NCBI RefSeq assembly: GCF_004346035.1
Contig: NZ_SLZN01000001.1
Coordinates: 310,001-374,000 of the forward strand
DNA length: 64,000 nt
Direction of reading: 5' to 3'
From: Acidomonas methanolica
GTDB lineage: Bacteria; Pseudomonadota; Alphaproteobacteria; Acetobacterales; Acetobacteraceae
Positions 1 to 10,502 of this stretch are shown one piece after another. Position numbers and translations under genes: made by a program. Positions within the stretch are counted from its first letter, which is position 1. Each line of letters starts with the position of its first letter. The notes below the pieces were generated by a model. That model was not told the origin of the DNA and searched no databases. It saw only the letters and a program-made list of their open reading frames with translations.

Positions 1-1075
1 CCAACCTGAGCCCCGCCGCGCCGGCGACAGCCGCCGCCACGATGCCGCGCGGCGCGATCCAGCCGACGAAGACCCGCTCCTGCCAGGTCAGCTTCGTCCC
101 CAGCGTGGAAAAGAAGATCGCCAGCGGCCGCACCACGCAGAGCACCAGCACCGTCAGCCCCAGAATGGGAAAGGACAGACGGGCCAGCACGCCCCGGTGC
201 AGATCCGCCGTCAGCAGGATGAACAGCACCGAAACGAACAGGACGACCAGCGATTCCTTCATCCGCCGCAATTCGGACAGGCCGGGCACATGCAGATTGG
301 TCAGCGCCATGCCGAAGACGGTCGCCCCGACGAGCCCGGCGCCCTCCATGGTGAGATTGCACAGGCTGAAAATCACCAGCGCCAGCGTCAGGAGCAGCGG
401 CGTCTTGAGGCTTTCCGGCATCAGGTCGCGCCGGAAGAGCTGGTTGACGCAGTAAGCTGGCAGGATTCCGGCGGCGACGGACACCACCGTCGAGGACACC
501 ATGTCCGGCAGGATCTCCGTCACCAGCGTCCCCGGCCCCTCCGCCGCGCGCACGGTGACGAACTGCAAAACCACCGCCGCGAGAATCGCGCCGATCGGAT
601 CGTTGATGATCGCCTCCCAGCGCAGGAAGGCGGCCACGCGCGGCTTCAACTTGTTGTGACGCAGCAGCGGCAGCACGACGGTCGGCCCGGTCACGGTGAT
701 GATCGCGCCGAACAGCGCCGCCACGCCCCATTCCAGATGCGCCACATAATGCGCCGCCAGCGTGCCGAGCGCCCAGTTGATCGGCAGCGCCAGCAGGGTC
801 AGCCGCACGACTCCCTCGCCCGCCTCGCGCAACTGCCGGAAATCCAGCAGCAACCCGCCCTCGAACACCACGATCGCCACCACCAGCGACACCACGGGCC
901 GGAAGAGCCAGCCCAGCGACGCGGAAGGATGCAGGATGTTCAGCCCCGGCCCCAGGATCAGCCCGAGCGCGAACAGCAGCACGATGGCCGGCAGGCGGAA
1001 GCGCCATGCCACCCATTGCGCGGCGATGCCCGCGCCCAGGGTCGAGAGAATGCCGATCAGGATGTCGAAGGCCAT
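1..1075 (-). CDS. Cation:proton antiporter, CPA1/NhaP type (3' end outside window)
   Basis: An inner-membrane sodium or potassium/proton antiporter. The visible 358 residues are a chain of hydrophobic segments. The motif TGPTVVLPLLR is followed by EAIINDPIGA, which matches the ND ion-binding motif of the CPA1 family. The ATG at 1075 starts a first membrane helix (MAFDILIGILSTLG). The C-terminus, including any cytosolic TrkA-type domain, lies beyond the window start, so the ion and full length cannot be judged. It is transcribed leftward downstream of the rRNA methyltransferase gene with a gap of about 100 bases and could share its transcript. Family assignment is firm; substrate is not. Confidence 0.85.
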   Translation of the reverse strand, partial: MAFDILIGILSTLGAGIAAQWVAWRFRLPAIVLLFALGLILGPGLNILHPSASLGWLFRPVVSLVVAIVVFEGGLLLDFRQLREAGEGVVRLTLLALPINWALGTLAAHYVAHLEWGVAALFGAIITVTGPTVVLPLLRHNKLKPRVAAFLRWEAIINDPIGAILAAVVLQFVTVRAAEGPGTLVTEILPDMVSSTVVSVAAGILPAYCVNQLFRRDLMPESLKTPLLLTLALVIFSLCNLTMEGAGLVGATVFGMALTNLHVPGLSELRRMKESLVVLFVSVLFILLTADLHRGVLARLSFPILGLTVLVLCVVRPLAIFFSTLGTKLTWQERVFVGWIAPRGIVAAAVAGAAGLRL

Positions 1076-1173
1076 CTGTTCAGGCTGTGTCCTGCTATGA
1101 TGAACGGAGTGAGCGTGTCACGGAATTGAGCATAGACGCTCCGAGTCGCGCCTCCCAATGCCGAAACGAGATT

Positions 1174-2469
1174 TCAAGGTCGGTCGCTCCGGCGCAAGAT
1201 CGCGGCGAAGAACCCGTCCGTCCCGTGGCGCAGGGGAGTCAGCGCGATACGCGCGTGGTCCCGTTGACATTCCGGCACCGCCTCGGCCCCGGCGGCCTCG
1301 GCCGCGAAATCCGGCCGCCGCTCCAGGAACGCGGCGACCTGCGCACCATTCTCCGCCTCCAGCACGGAACAGGTCGCATAGACCAGCCGACCGCCCGGCT
1401 TCACCAGCCCGGCGGCGCGATCCAGGATCTCCGCCTGCTTGATGCGCAGCTCCGCGAGATCCTGTTCCGTCAACCGGATGCGCGCATCGGGATTGCGCCG
1501 CCACGTCCCGGTTCCGGAACAGGGCGCATCCACCAGCACACGGTCGAAGCTCCCGGCCCGGCGCTTCACCCATTTGTCGCCCGCTTCCAGCAGATGCCGC
1601 TCGACATTATGCACCCCCGCCCGGCGCAGGCGCTTCACCGCCCCCTCCAGACGCGGCGCGGAGACGTCACACGCCGCGATCTGCCCGCGATTTTCCATCG
1701 TCATCGCAATCGCCAGCGTCTTGCCCCCCGCTCCGGCGCAGAAATCCAGCACCCGCTCGCCCGGCCTCGCCCCCAGCGCGGCCACGACGATCTGGCTCCC
1801 CTCGTCCTGAATTTCGACCAGCCCGTCACGGAAACACGCCGCCGCCGTCACCGGCTGCCGCCCGTCCAGCCGCAGTCCCCAGGGCGACAGCGGGGTGGGC
1901 GCGGCCATCAGCCCCTCGCGCGCCAACGCCGCGCGCGCCTCCTCGCGGGAGCCCTTGAGCAGGTTGACGCGCAGATCGAGCGGCGCGGCGGCTTCCATCG
2001 CCGCCATTTCCGCTTCGAGCCCCTCTCCGAAACTTTCCTCCAACGCCGGACCGAGCCAGTCCGGATATTCCAGCCGCACCGGACGCGGCATGGCGGCCTC
2101 GGTCAGCAGATGGCCCGCCAGCCCCGCCAGAGCCGCGTCCTCCCGCGCCGTCAGCGCATCCGGGGCGTAGCGCGCGCCGCCGAACAGCGCCCGCACCGCC
2201 TCGACGCTCTCGCCGCCCAGAATCATCGACGCCCCGCAGAGCAGGCGCGGCGACCCGCCGCCGGGCACATCGCGCAGATGCCAGTGCAACCGCCGCCAGC
2301 GGCGCAGCACATCCCAGATCAGCGTGGAAATCGCCCGTCTGTCTCCGCCGCCGATATAACGGCGTTCGCGGAAGAATGCATTGGCCGCCGCATCCGCCGG
2401 GCGGCGCGGGGCGTTCTCGATGGCGACGAGCAGGTCGATGGCGGCGGCAAGGCGGGCAGCGGGAGTCAT
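1174..2469 (-). CDS. rsmB: RsmB/NOP-family rRNA (cytosine-5) methyltransferase
   Basis: A class I SAM-dependent RNA m5C methyltransferase of 431 residues, about the usual size for RsmB. An N-terminal helical region (about residues 1-140, the place of the NusB-like domain in RsmB) is followed by the catalytic domain. The SAM loop is VLDFCAGAGGKT, the catalytic cysteine motif is VDAPCSGTGTWRRNPD, and the second NOP cysteine is in YATCSVLEAENG. RsmB methylates C967 of 16S rRNA in Escherichia coli; the exact position modified here is inferred only from the family. It lies about 70 bases downstream of guaB on the same strand. Confidence 0.85.
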   Translation of the reverse strand: MTPAARLAAAIDLLVAIENAPRRPADAAANAFFRERRYIGGGDRRAISTLIWDVLRRWRRLHWHLRDVPGGGSPRLLCGASMILGGESVEAVRALFGGARYAPDALTAREDAALAGLAGHLLTEAAMPRPVRLEYPDWLGPALEESFGEGLEAEMAAMEAAAPLDLRVNLLKGSREEARAALAREGLMAAPTPLSPWGLRLDGRQPVTAAACFRDGLVEIQDEGSQIVVAALGARPGERVLDFCAGAGGKTLAIAMTMENRGQIAACDVSAPRLEGAVKRLRRAGVHNVERHLLEAGDKWVKRRAGSFDRVLVDAPCSGTGTWRRNPDARIRLTEQDLAELRIKQAEILDRAAGLVKPGGRLVYATCSVLEAENGAQVAAFLERRPDFAAEAAGAEAVPECQRDHARIALTPLRHGTDGFFAAILRRSDRP

Positions 2470-2538
2470 GCCCCCCGCCTAAAGCCTGCCGCCGCGTGCG
2501 GCAAGAGGCTGGCCGCCACCCGCCGGAAAGCCCCGCCT

Positions 2539-4799
<2,261 letters not shown>

Positions 4800-4808
4800 G
4801 ACACTGTT

Positions 4809-4839
4809 ATCCCCAGATTCATGGAACAAGACTGGGGAT
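4809..4839. terminator. Hairpin between convergent genes
   Basis: ATCCCCAG at 4809-4816 pairs perfectly with CTGGGGAT at 4832-4839 around a 15-base loop. It lies between the stop of the deoxyribosyltransferase gene (4799) and the stop of gntK (4942), which converge. No run of T follows on either strand, so it may be a factor-assisted or bidirectional terminator. The position is the main argument. Confidence 0.35.
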
Positions 4840-4941
4840 GAGCCTGTGGGCAAATCGGAAATCGCGGGAACGAATCGGACGTTCATCCACGCAACCCCTT
4901 CCGTGAATTTTTTTGACGACCGTCGCCGGACGCCCGTCCCT

Positions 4942-5442
4942 TCAGGCTTCCGCCTCCAACCGACGCTCCACCGCCGCCGAAATCTCGTCCGGCGTCAATG
5001 TGCTGTCCAGCGAGATCACGTTCTCGTCCGGTCCCGGCACTTCCAGCGTCGCCAACTGGCTGGACAACAGGGTCGCGGGCATGAAATGGCCGGGGCGATG
5101 TTCCATGCGCTCGTGAATCAAGCCCGGGTCGGCATGGAGGTAGACGAATGTGACGTCGAGCCCCTCGCGGAGCGTTTCGCGATAGACCCGCTTGAGCGCC
5201 GAACAGGACAGCACGCCTCCGCTCCCCGCATGATCGGCCAGCCATTGATGGCATCGCCGCAGCCAGGGCGCCCGATCCGCGTCATTGAGCGGTATCCCGT
5301 TGTGCATTTTTTCGACGTTCTCAGGCGGATGCAGGGAGTCCCCCTCCTGGAAGGGCCAGCCGCACGTTTCGGCGAGCCGCATGGCGACAGTGCTTTTGCC
5401 ACTGCCGGAGACTCCCATGACCACAAGAAGATGCGGTGTCAT
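4942..5442 (-). CDS. gntK: Gluconokinase
   Basis: Phosphorylates D-gluconate to 6-phosphogluconate, feeding the pentose phosphate pathway in the cytosol. The 166-residue protein is of the small GntK/IdnK P-loop type. The Walker A motif GVSGSGKST is near residue 10, and the substrate region FQEGDSLHPPENVEKM is characteristic of gluconokinases. It is the last gene of the minus-strand pentose phosphate cluster, 7 bases after rpiA, so it is almost certainly co-transcribed. In acetic acid bacteria gluconate formed by periplasmic or cytosolic glucose oxidation enters metabolism at this step. Confidence 0.95.
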   Translation of the reverse strand: MTPHLLVVMGVSGSGKSTVAMRLAETCGWPFQEGDSLHPPENVEKMHNGIPLNDADRAPWLRRCHQWLADHAGSGGVLSCSALKRVYRETLREGLDVTFVYLHADPGLIHERMEHRPGHFMPATLLSSQLATLEVPGPDENVISLDSTLTPDEISAAVERRLEAEA

Positions 5443-5449
5443 TTTCGGA

Positions 5450-6148
5450 TCAGGGCACCAGTCTCTGCACGCCGCCCGTGCCCGCCACCAGCACTTCCGA
5501 CGTCATGCCGAGAAAGAGCCCGTGATCCACCACGCCGGTAATGGCAAGGATCGCGCGACTCAGGGCCGCGGGATCGTCGATGCCGGGATAATGACAATCG
5601 AGAATGAGGTTGCTGTTATCGGTGACGAACAGCTTGTCCCGCACCATGCGCGGCTTCGCCGCCTGCGCGCCGGTCTCGGCGAGAAGCCGCGCCGCGCGCT
5701 CCCACCCCCAGGGCACGACCTCCACAGGCAGCGGCGCGTGCGTGCCCAGCCTGTCCACGAGTTTGGACTCATCGACGATGACAACGAAACGGCGGCAGGC
5801 CGAAGCCACGATCTTCTCGCGCAGCAAGGCGCCGCCCAGCCCCTTGACCAGTTCGAGCGTCCCGCGCTCCACCTCATCGGCCCCGTCGATCCCGATATCG
5901 AACACCGAATGGGCGGCGAAATCGGTCATCGGAATGCCGAGTTCGCGCGCCTGCACGTCGCTCGCCTCGGAGGTGGCGATCGCCTCGATCCTCAGCCCCT
6001 CGTTCTTCACGCGCTCACCCAGCGCCGCGATCATGAACCGCGCCGTGCTGCCCGTGCCGAGGCCGACGATCATGCCGTCCTCGACATAGGTGACGGCCCG
6101 GCGAGCCGCCTCCTCCTTGAGCCGCGCCACGTCCTTTTCATCGCTCAT
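5450..6148 (-). CDS. rpiA: Ribose-5-phosphate isomerase A
   Basis: Interconverts ribose-5-phosphate and ribulose-5-phosphate. The 232-residue length is typical. Motifs seen are VGLGTGSTARF (phosphate-binding GTGST loop), IDGADEVE with the catalytic DGADE block, KGLGGALLREKIVA containing the active-site Glu and Lys, and a following VVDESKLV. The start overlaps the end of pgl by 11 bases, showing translational coupling in the cluster. Assignment is firm. Confidence 0.96.
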   Translation of the reverse strand: MSDEKDVARLKEEAARRAVTYVEDGMIVGLGTGSTARFMIAALGERVKNEGLRIEAIATSEASDVQARELGIPMTDFAAHSVFDIGIDGADEVERGTLELVKGLGGALLREKIVASACRRFVVIVDESKLVDRLGTHAPLPVEVVPWGWERAARLLAETGAQAAKPRMVRDKLFVTDNSNLILDCHYPGIDDPAALSRAILAITGVVDHGLFLGMTSEVLVAGTGGVQRLVP

Positions 6149-6911
6149 CGGAAAGATCCTCCGCCGCCGCCCTGTCGATTACGAATGTCATGGTCCCCTC
6201 CGTCGTGACGCGGCTGGAAGGAAGGGACGCGTCATCCCCGCGTCGAACCCGCTTGAGCATGGCGGCCTTCTCGGAACCCGTCAGCAAAAAAACCACATGT
6301 CGGCTCGAGTGAATAGCCGGATAGGTCAGCGTGATCCGCACATGCGGCGCGTCATCCGGCACACAGGTCGAAACCCAGCGCCGCGTCTCCTCGAGCACCG
6401 GCTGGCGCGGGAAAAGCGACGCCGTATGGCCGTCCGGCCCGATGCCCAGCATCACGACATCGAAAAGCGGCCGTCCAGACTCGAATGTCTCCGCCCCGTA
6501 CAGCTTCTTCAATTCCGCCTCATAGGCGGCGGCGTCCGCCTCCGGCGACCCGCCCGTAGGCACGGGATGCAGATTTTCCGGCGGAACCGGCACATGCGAA
6601 AAAAGCGCCTCGCAGCTCATGTGATAATTGCTGTCCGGATCATCCGGCGGGACATGGCGCTCGTCGCCATAGAAAAACTGGCACTTCTTCCAGGGAAAGC
6701 GCGCGACATACTCCGGCCCGGCCATGACCTCAAGCAGCCTCTTCGGCGTCGTGCCGCCGGAAAGGGCCAGAACGAGAGGTCCGTCTTCCTTGTCGAGCGC
6801 CGACTGCATCAGCCATGCCGCCATGGCGTGCGCGACCGCATCGTCATCTTCCAGAACGATAATCCCGGCGGTGGTCACGTCATGCCCCACCCCCTCGTCG
6901 ATGGTCATCAT
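6138..6911 (-). CDS. pgl: 6-phosphogluconolactonase
   Basis: Hydrolyses 6-phosphogluconolactone to 6-phosphogluconate, the second oxidative pentose phosphate step. The protein has the DevB/NagB fold: LALSGGTTPKRLLEVM and FFYGDERHVPPDDPDSNYHM are the substrate-phosphate and catalytic segments, with IGPDGHTASLFP as the third signature. I chose the ATG at 6911 (257 residues) over the longer frame opening at 6989. Its product begins immediately before the conserved fold, it lies 11 bases after the upstream stop, and the extra 26 residues are unlike the family. A second in-frame ATG follows directly at 6908. Confidence 0.94.
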   Translation of the reverse strand: MMTIDEGVGHDVTTAGIIVLEDDDAVAHAMAAWLMQSALDKEDGPLVLALSGGTTPKRLLEVMAGPEYVARFPWKKCQFFYGDERHVPPDDPDSNYHMSCEALFSHVPVPPENLHPVPTGGSPEADAAAYEAELKKLYGAETFESGRPLFDVVMLGIGPDGHTASLFPRQPVLEETRRWVSTCVPDDAPHVRITLTYPAIHSSRHVVFLLTGSEKAAMLKRVRRGDDASLPSSRVTTEGTMTFVIDRAAAEDLSDER

Positions 6912-6921
6912 ACCCCCGGCC

Positions 6922-7761
6922 TCATTCCCTTCCGGGCGCGCGTGGCAGGACGAAATCCCGCATCGCCTTCGCCCAGCCGTCGTCATCATTCGGCGCCGTC
7001 ACGAAATGCGCGTGTTGCCGAACGTCCTCTTTTGACTGCCCCATGGCGATGGCCAGCCCGGCCTCGCGCAGCATCGGCACGTCATTGCTCATGTCTCCGA
7101 TGCAGGCGACTTCCGACAGGTCAACGCCCAGTCGCGCCGCCAGCGCCTTCGCCGCGTAACCCTTGTTCGCGTCCTTCTGCGTGATATCGAGATAGTAATC
7201 AGAGGAGCGATGCACGCTCGCCACCCCCTGCAAGAGCGCGCCCAGCTCGCTTTCCAGCCGGACGATCAGCGGATAATCCGCGCTCGCCCCGGTGATCTTC
7301 CCTACCCCTTCGAAATAGGGACGGAAATCCGGCACTTCCTTGGCCGCCACACGCACGGAATGCTCTTCATGGATGACGTAGGGCGCGGCACGATCCAGCA
7401 CCAGCCATTCATGCCCGCGAAACAGCCAGGTATCGACGCCATGCACATGCAGCACGTCGAACGCCGCCGACGTCGCATCCGGGGGCAGAACGAGACTGCT
7501 CAGGATCGTTCCGTCCGGCGCGACGATCAGCCCGCCATTCAGCGCGGCCGACGGCGTCTCCAGTCCGAGCCCCCGCAAATACTGCGTCATGCCCTCGACG
7601 GCGCGCGAACTGACGAGACACAGCGCGATCCCCGCCTCATGCAACGCCTTCGCCGCCGCGAGAACCGCAGGCGTCAGCGCCTTGTCCTTGCCGATCAGAG
7701 TCCCGTCCACATCGGACACCACCAACCGCACCGTGGCGGCGGGATTTTCCCGGCCCGTCAT
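6922..7761 (-). CDS. Cof-type HAD-IIB phosphatase
   Basis: A haloacid dehalogenase-superfamily sugar phosphatase of 279 residues. Motif I is VSDVDGTLIGKD, motif II is SSRA, and motifs III/IV are KGYAAKALAARLGV and IGDMSNDVPMLREAG. It has the large IIB cap domain. The start overlaps the zwf stop by four bases (ATGA type), and pgl starts 11 bases after it, so it is embedded in the pentose phosphate operon. That placement suggests a phosphosugar substrate or a damage-control role within this pathway, but the substrate cannot be read from the sequence. Confidence 0.88.
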   Translation of the reverse strand: MTGRENPAATVRLVVSDVDGTLIGKDKALTPAVLAAAKALHEAGIALCLVSSRAVEGMTQYLRGLGLETPSAALNGGLIVAPDGTILSSLVLPPDATSAAFDVLHVHGVDTWLFRGHEWLVLDRAAPYVIHEEHSVRVAAKEVPDFRPYFEGVGKITGASADYPLIVRLESELGALLQGVASVHRSSDYYLDITQKDANKGYAAKALAARLGVDLSEVACIGDMSNDVPMLREAGLAIAMGQSKEDVRQHAHFVTAPNDDDGWAKAMRDFVLPRAPGRE

Positions 7762-9308
7762 CGTTCCAGCGCCAGCCAGCGCCGCCCGGACCGCGCCAGC
7801 AATTCATCGGCCTCGCGCGGCCCGTCCAGCCCGGCGGGATAGAAGCAAAGCGGCGCCGTATCACTCGCCTCCGCATCCAGCGCGGGCTGCACCACGCGCC
7901 AGCCCCCCTCGATCGTATCCGCGCGCTGGAACAGCGTCTGGTCGCCGATCAGGCAATCATAGATCAGCGTTTCATAGCCGGTGGTCGGCCCGTCATTGAA
8001 CCACTCGGCGTAGTCGAACTTCATCCGCACGCCGCCCAGCTTCACCGACGGCCCCGGCACCTTCGCCGAGAATTGCAGCGTCACGCCTTCGGTCGGCTGG
8101 ATATGCAACACCAGGATATTGGGAGTCAGCTTCTCCACCGGCGTATCGCGGAACAGCGCGAACGGCGCCTGCTTGAAGTGGATCGCGATCTCCGTGCGCC
8201 GCGTCCGCAGCCGCTTGCCCGTCCGCAGATAGAACGGCACGCCCGCCCAGCGCCAGTTATCGACGGCAAGCTTCATCGCGACATAGGTCTCGGTCTGGCT
8301 GCCCAGCGCGATGTCCTTTTCCTCGCGATAACCGCGCAGAGCCTCGGCTTCCTCGCCCACGCCGAAGGAGCCGCTGACATATTGTCCACGCACCATGTTC
8401 GACAGCTTCACGGGCTGGATCACGCTCAGCACCTTGGCCTTCTCGTCACGCACCGCATCCGCGTCGAAGGAGGCCGGAGCCTCCATCGCCGTCATGGTCA
8501 GAAGCTGCATGAGATGATTGGGCACCATGTCGCGGATCGCGCCGGTGCCCTCGTAGAACCGCCCGCGCTTTTCGACGCCCACCGTTTCCGCCGCGGTGAT
8601 CTGCACGTGGTCGATATTCTGCCGGTTCCACAGCGGCTCGAAAATGCCGTTGGAGAAGCGCAGGGCCATGATGTTCTGCACCGTCTCCTTCCCGAGATAA
8701 TGATCGATACGATAGATTTGCGACTCGTCGAGTGAATGAAGCAGCCGCGCATTCAGCGCCCGCGCCGATTCGAGATCGGAGCCGAACGGCTTCTCGATGA
8801 TGACCCGGCGATAGACGCCGTCCTCCTCCTTCGCGAGTCCGCTCGTGCCGAGATGATCGACAATCGTGCCGAAGAACTTGGCCGCCACGGCGAGATAGAA
8901 GACCGCGTTGCGGGCCTCCACCTTTTCCTTCAGCGCCTCATAGGTGGAATCTTCCTCGAACGATCCACGCAGATAGCTGATATTCGCCGTCAGCCGGTCC
9001 CACACATCCTGCCGCAGTTCCGTCGCATTGGTCCCGCGCTTGCTGACGAAGTCGCCGATGAAATCACGGAACTGCTGGATCAGCCCCTCATCCGTCATCT
9101 CCGCCCAGTCCACCACGATGATTCGGAAATCCTCGTTGATGAGACCGTTGCAGGCGAGATTATAGATGGCGGGCATCAGCAGCCGCTTGGTGAGATCGCC
9201 GCCGCCGCCGAAGATCACGAACGCCCCCGGCGGGGCCGCGGCAAGGTCCTTCGACTTGCTCTGCGCACCGGGCGACGGGGAGAGCGCGGATGCGAGAAGA
9301 TCGACCAT
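7758..9308 (-). CDS. zwf: Glucose-6-phosphate 1-dehydrogenase
   Basis: Oxidises glucose-6-phosphate to 6-phosphogluconolactone with NAD(P)+. It has 516 residues, slightly longer than usual because of about 25 extra N-terminal residues rich in Ser and Ala. The coenzyme loop is FGGGGDLTKRLL, and the active-site signature is RIDHYLGKETVQNIM with the catalytic His. YETLIYDCLIGDQTLFQR near the C-terminus is also conserved. The ATG at 9308 follows a GAGGTT ribosome-binding site. It overlaps the HAD phosphatase start by four bases and lies about 85 bases downstream of gnd. Confidence 0.97.
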   Translation of the reverse strand: MVDLLASALSPSPGAQSKSKDLAAAPPGAFVIFGGGGDLTKRLLMPAIYNLACNGLINEDFRIIVVDWAEMTDEGLIQQFRDFIGDFVSKRGTNATELRQDVWDRLTANISYLRGSFEEDSTYEALKEKVEARNAVFYLAVAAKFFGTIVDHLGTSGLAKEEDGVYRRVIIEKPFGSDLESARALNARLLHSLDESQIYRIDHYLGKETVQNIMALRFSNGIFEPLWNRQNIDHVQITAAETVGVEKRGRFYEGTGAIRDMVPNHLMQLLTMTAMEAPASFDADAVRDEKAKVLSVIQPVKLSNMVRGQYVSGSFGVGEEAEALRGYREEKDIALGSQTETYVAMKLAVDNWRWAGVPFYLRTGKRLRTRRTEIAIHFKQAPFALFRDTPVEKLTPNILVLHIQPTEGVTLQFSAKVPGPSVKLGGVRMKFDYAEWFNDGPTTGYETLIYDCLIGDQTLFQRADTIEGGWRVVQPALDAEASDTAPLCFYPAGLDGPREADELLARSGRRWLALER

Positions 9309-9392
9309 AACCTCAAACCTTCCGTAACTGACCGTCCGAAACAGCGCCCCGATCGCGGGCCCGACAGCCCGCCGGACCGGGACGCCGGGGAC

Positions 9393-10388
9393 TCATTTCT
9401 TCTCGACGTGACCGCCGAAGCCGAAACGCATCGCCGAAAGCACCTTCTCGGCGTAATTATTGCCCGTGCGCGACCGGAACCGCGTGAACAGCGCCGCCGT
9501 CATGACGGGAACCGGCACGCTCTCCTCGATGGCCGCCTCGATCGTCCAGCGCCCCTCGCCGGAATCGGCGACCTGCCCCGAGAATTCGCCGAGCGATTCA
9601 CTCTTGGCCATGGCGTCGGCCGTCAGATCGAGCAGCCAGGAAGCGACCACCGAGCCGCGCCGCCAGACCTCCGCGATATCCGCCATGTTGAGGTCGAAAC
9701 GCTGATCGGCGGGCAGCACCTCGGAATTCTTCGACTTCATGACGTCGAACCCTTCCGCGAAGGCCTGCATCATTCCGTATTCGATGCCGTTATGCACCAT
9801 CTTCACGAAATGGCCGGACCCGGCGGGGCCGCAATGCAGATAGCCTTCCTCGGCGCGCGGATCGAGGCCCGCCCGATCCCGCCCCGACGTGCGCTCCACA
9901 TCGCCCTTGCCGGGCGCCAGCGCCTTGAGGATCGGATCGATATGGTCGGTCGCGTCCTTCGTGCCGCCATACATCATGCAATAGCCGCGCTCGAGCCCCC
10001 AGACACCGCCCGACGTGCCGACATCGACGTAGTGAATGCCCTTCTCGGCGAGCTGATGCGCACGACGGATGTCATCCTTGTAATAGGTGTTGCCCCCGTC
10101 GATCACGATGTCATCCCTGCCGAGCAGCCCGTTCAACTCCTGCACCGCCGCCTCGGTGATCTCGCCCGCCGGCAACATCACCCACACGATCTTGCGCGCG
10201 GCGGTGATCTTGCTCACGAGATCGGCCACGCTGTCCGCCTTGACGGCGTGGCCCGCCTCGGCACGATCATGCGTTTTCTCGACCGCCTCCGCGCTGCGGT
10301 CGTACAGAACGACGTCATGACCATGACGCGTGAGACGCACCGCGATGTTTCCGCCCATGCGGCCGAGGCCGATAATCCCGATCTGCAT
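9393..10388 (-). CDS. gnd: 6-phosphogluconate dehydrogenase, decarboxylating (short form)
   Basis: Converts 6-phosphogluconate to ribulose-5-phosphate and CO2. The ATG at 10388 gives 331 residues, the length of the short bacterial form rather than the 470-residue Escherichia coli type. The dinucleotide motif is [31 protein letters not shown] is the substrate signature, and [19 protein letters not shown] contains the catalytic Lys, His, Asn and Glu. The open frame extends upstream to 10481, but those 31 residues precede the Rossmann start and are not family-like. In Gluconobacter the equivalent enzyme prefers NAD+; that is known of the family, not seen here. Confidence 0.95.
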   Translation of the reverse strand: MQIGIIGLGRMGGNIAVRLTRHGHDVVLYDRSAEAVEKTHDRAEAGHAVKADSVADLVSKITAARKIVWVMLPAGEITEAAVQELNGLLGRDDIVIDGGNTYYKDDIRRAHQLAEKGIHYVDVGTSGGVWGLERGYCMMYGGTKDATDHIDPILKALAPGKGDVERTSGRDRAGLDPRAEEGYLHCGPAGSGHFVKMVHNGIEYGMMQAFAEGFDVMKSKNSEVLPADQRFDLNMADIAEVWRRGSVVASWLLDLTADAMAKSESLGEFSGQVADSGEGRWTIEAAIEESVPVPVMTAALFTRFRSRTGNNYAEKVLSAMRFGFGGHVEKK

Positions 10389-10502
10389 CTTTTCCTCCCG
10401 ACATCCCCTGACGGAAACGTCCCCATTATCTTCATATCGAAGCTCGTCGCGCCGGACCCGTTTGCCGGCGCGAGGCTTCAAGACTCTTTCAGGCCCGCTG
10501 CG

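Noticed and set aside
4801-4865. Possible replication origin from TTATCCCCA-like boxes
   Set aside because: Only one near-match to a DnaA box is present and there is no AT-rich unwinding region. The sequence is better explained as a hairpin between convergent genes.
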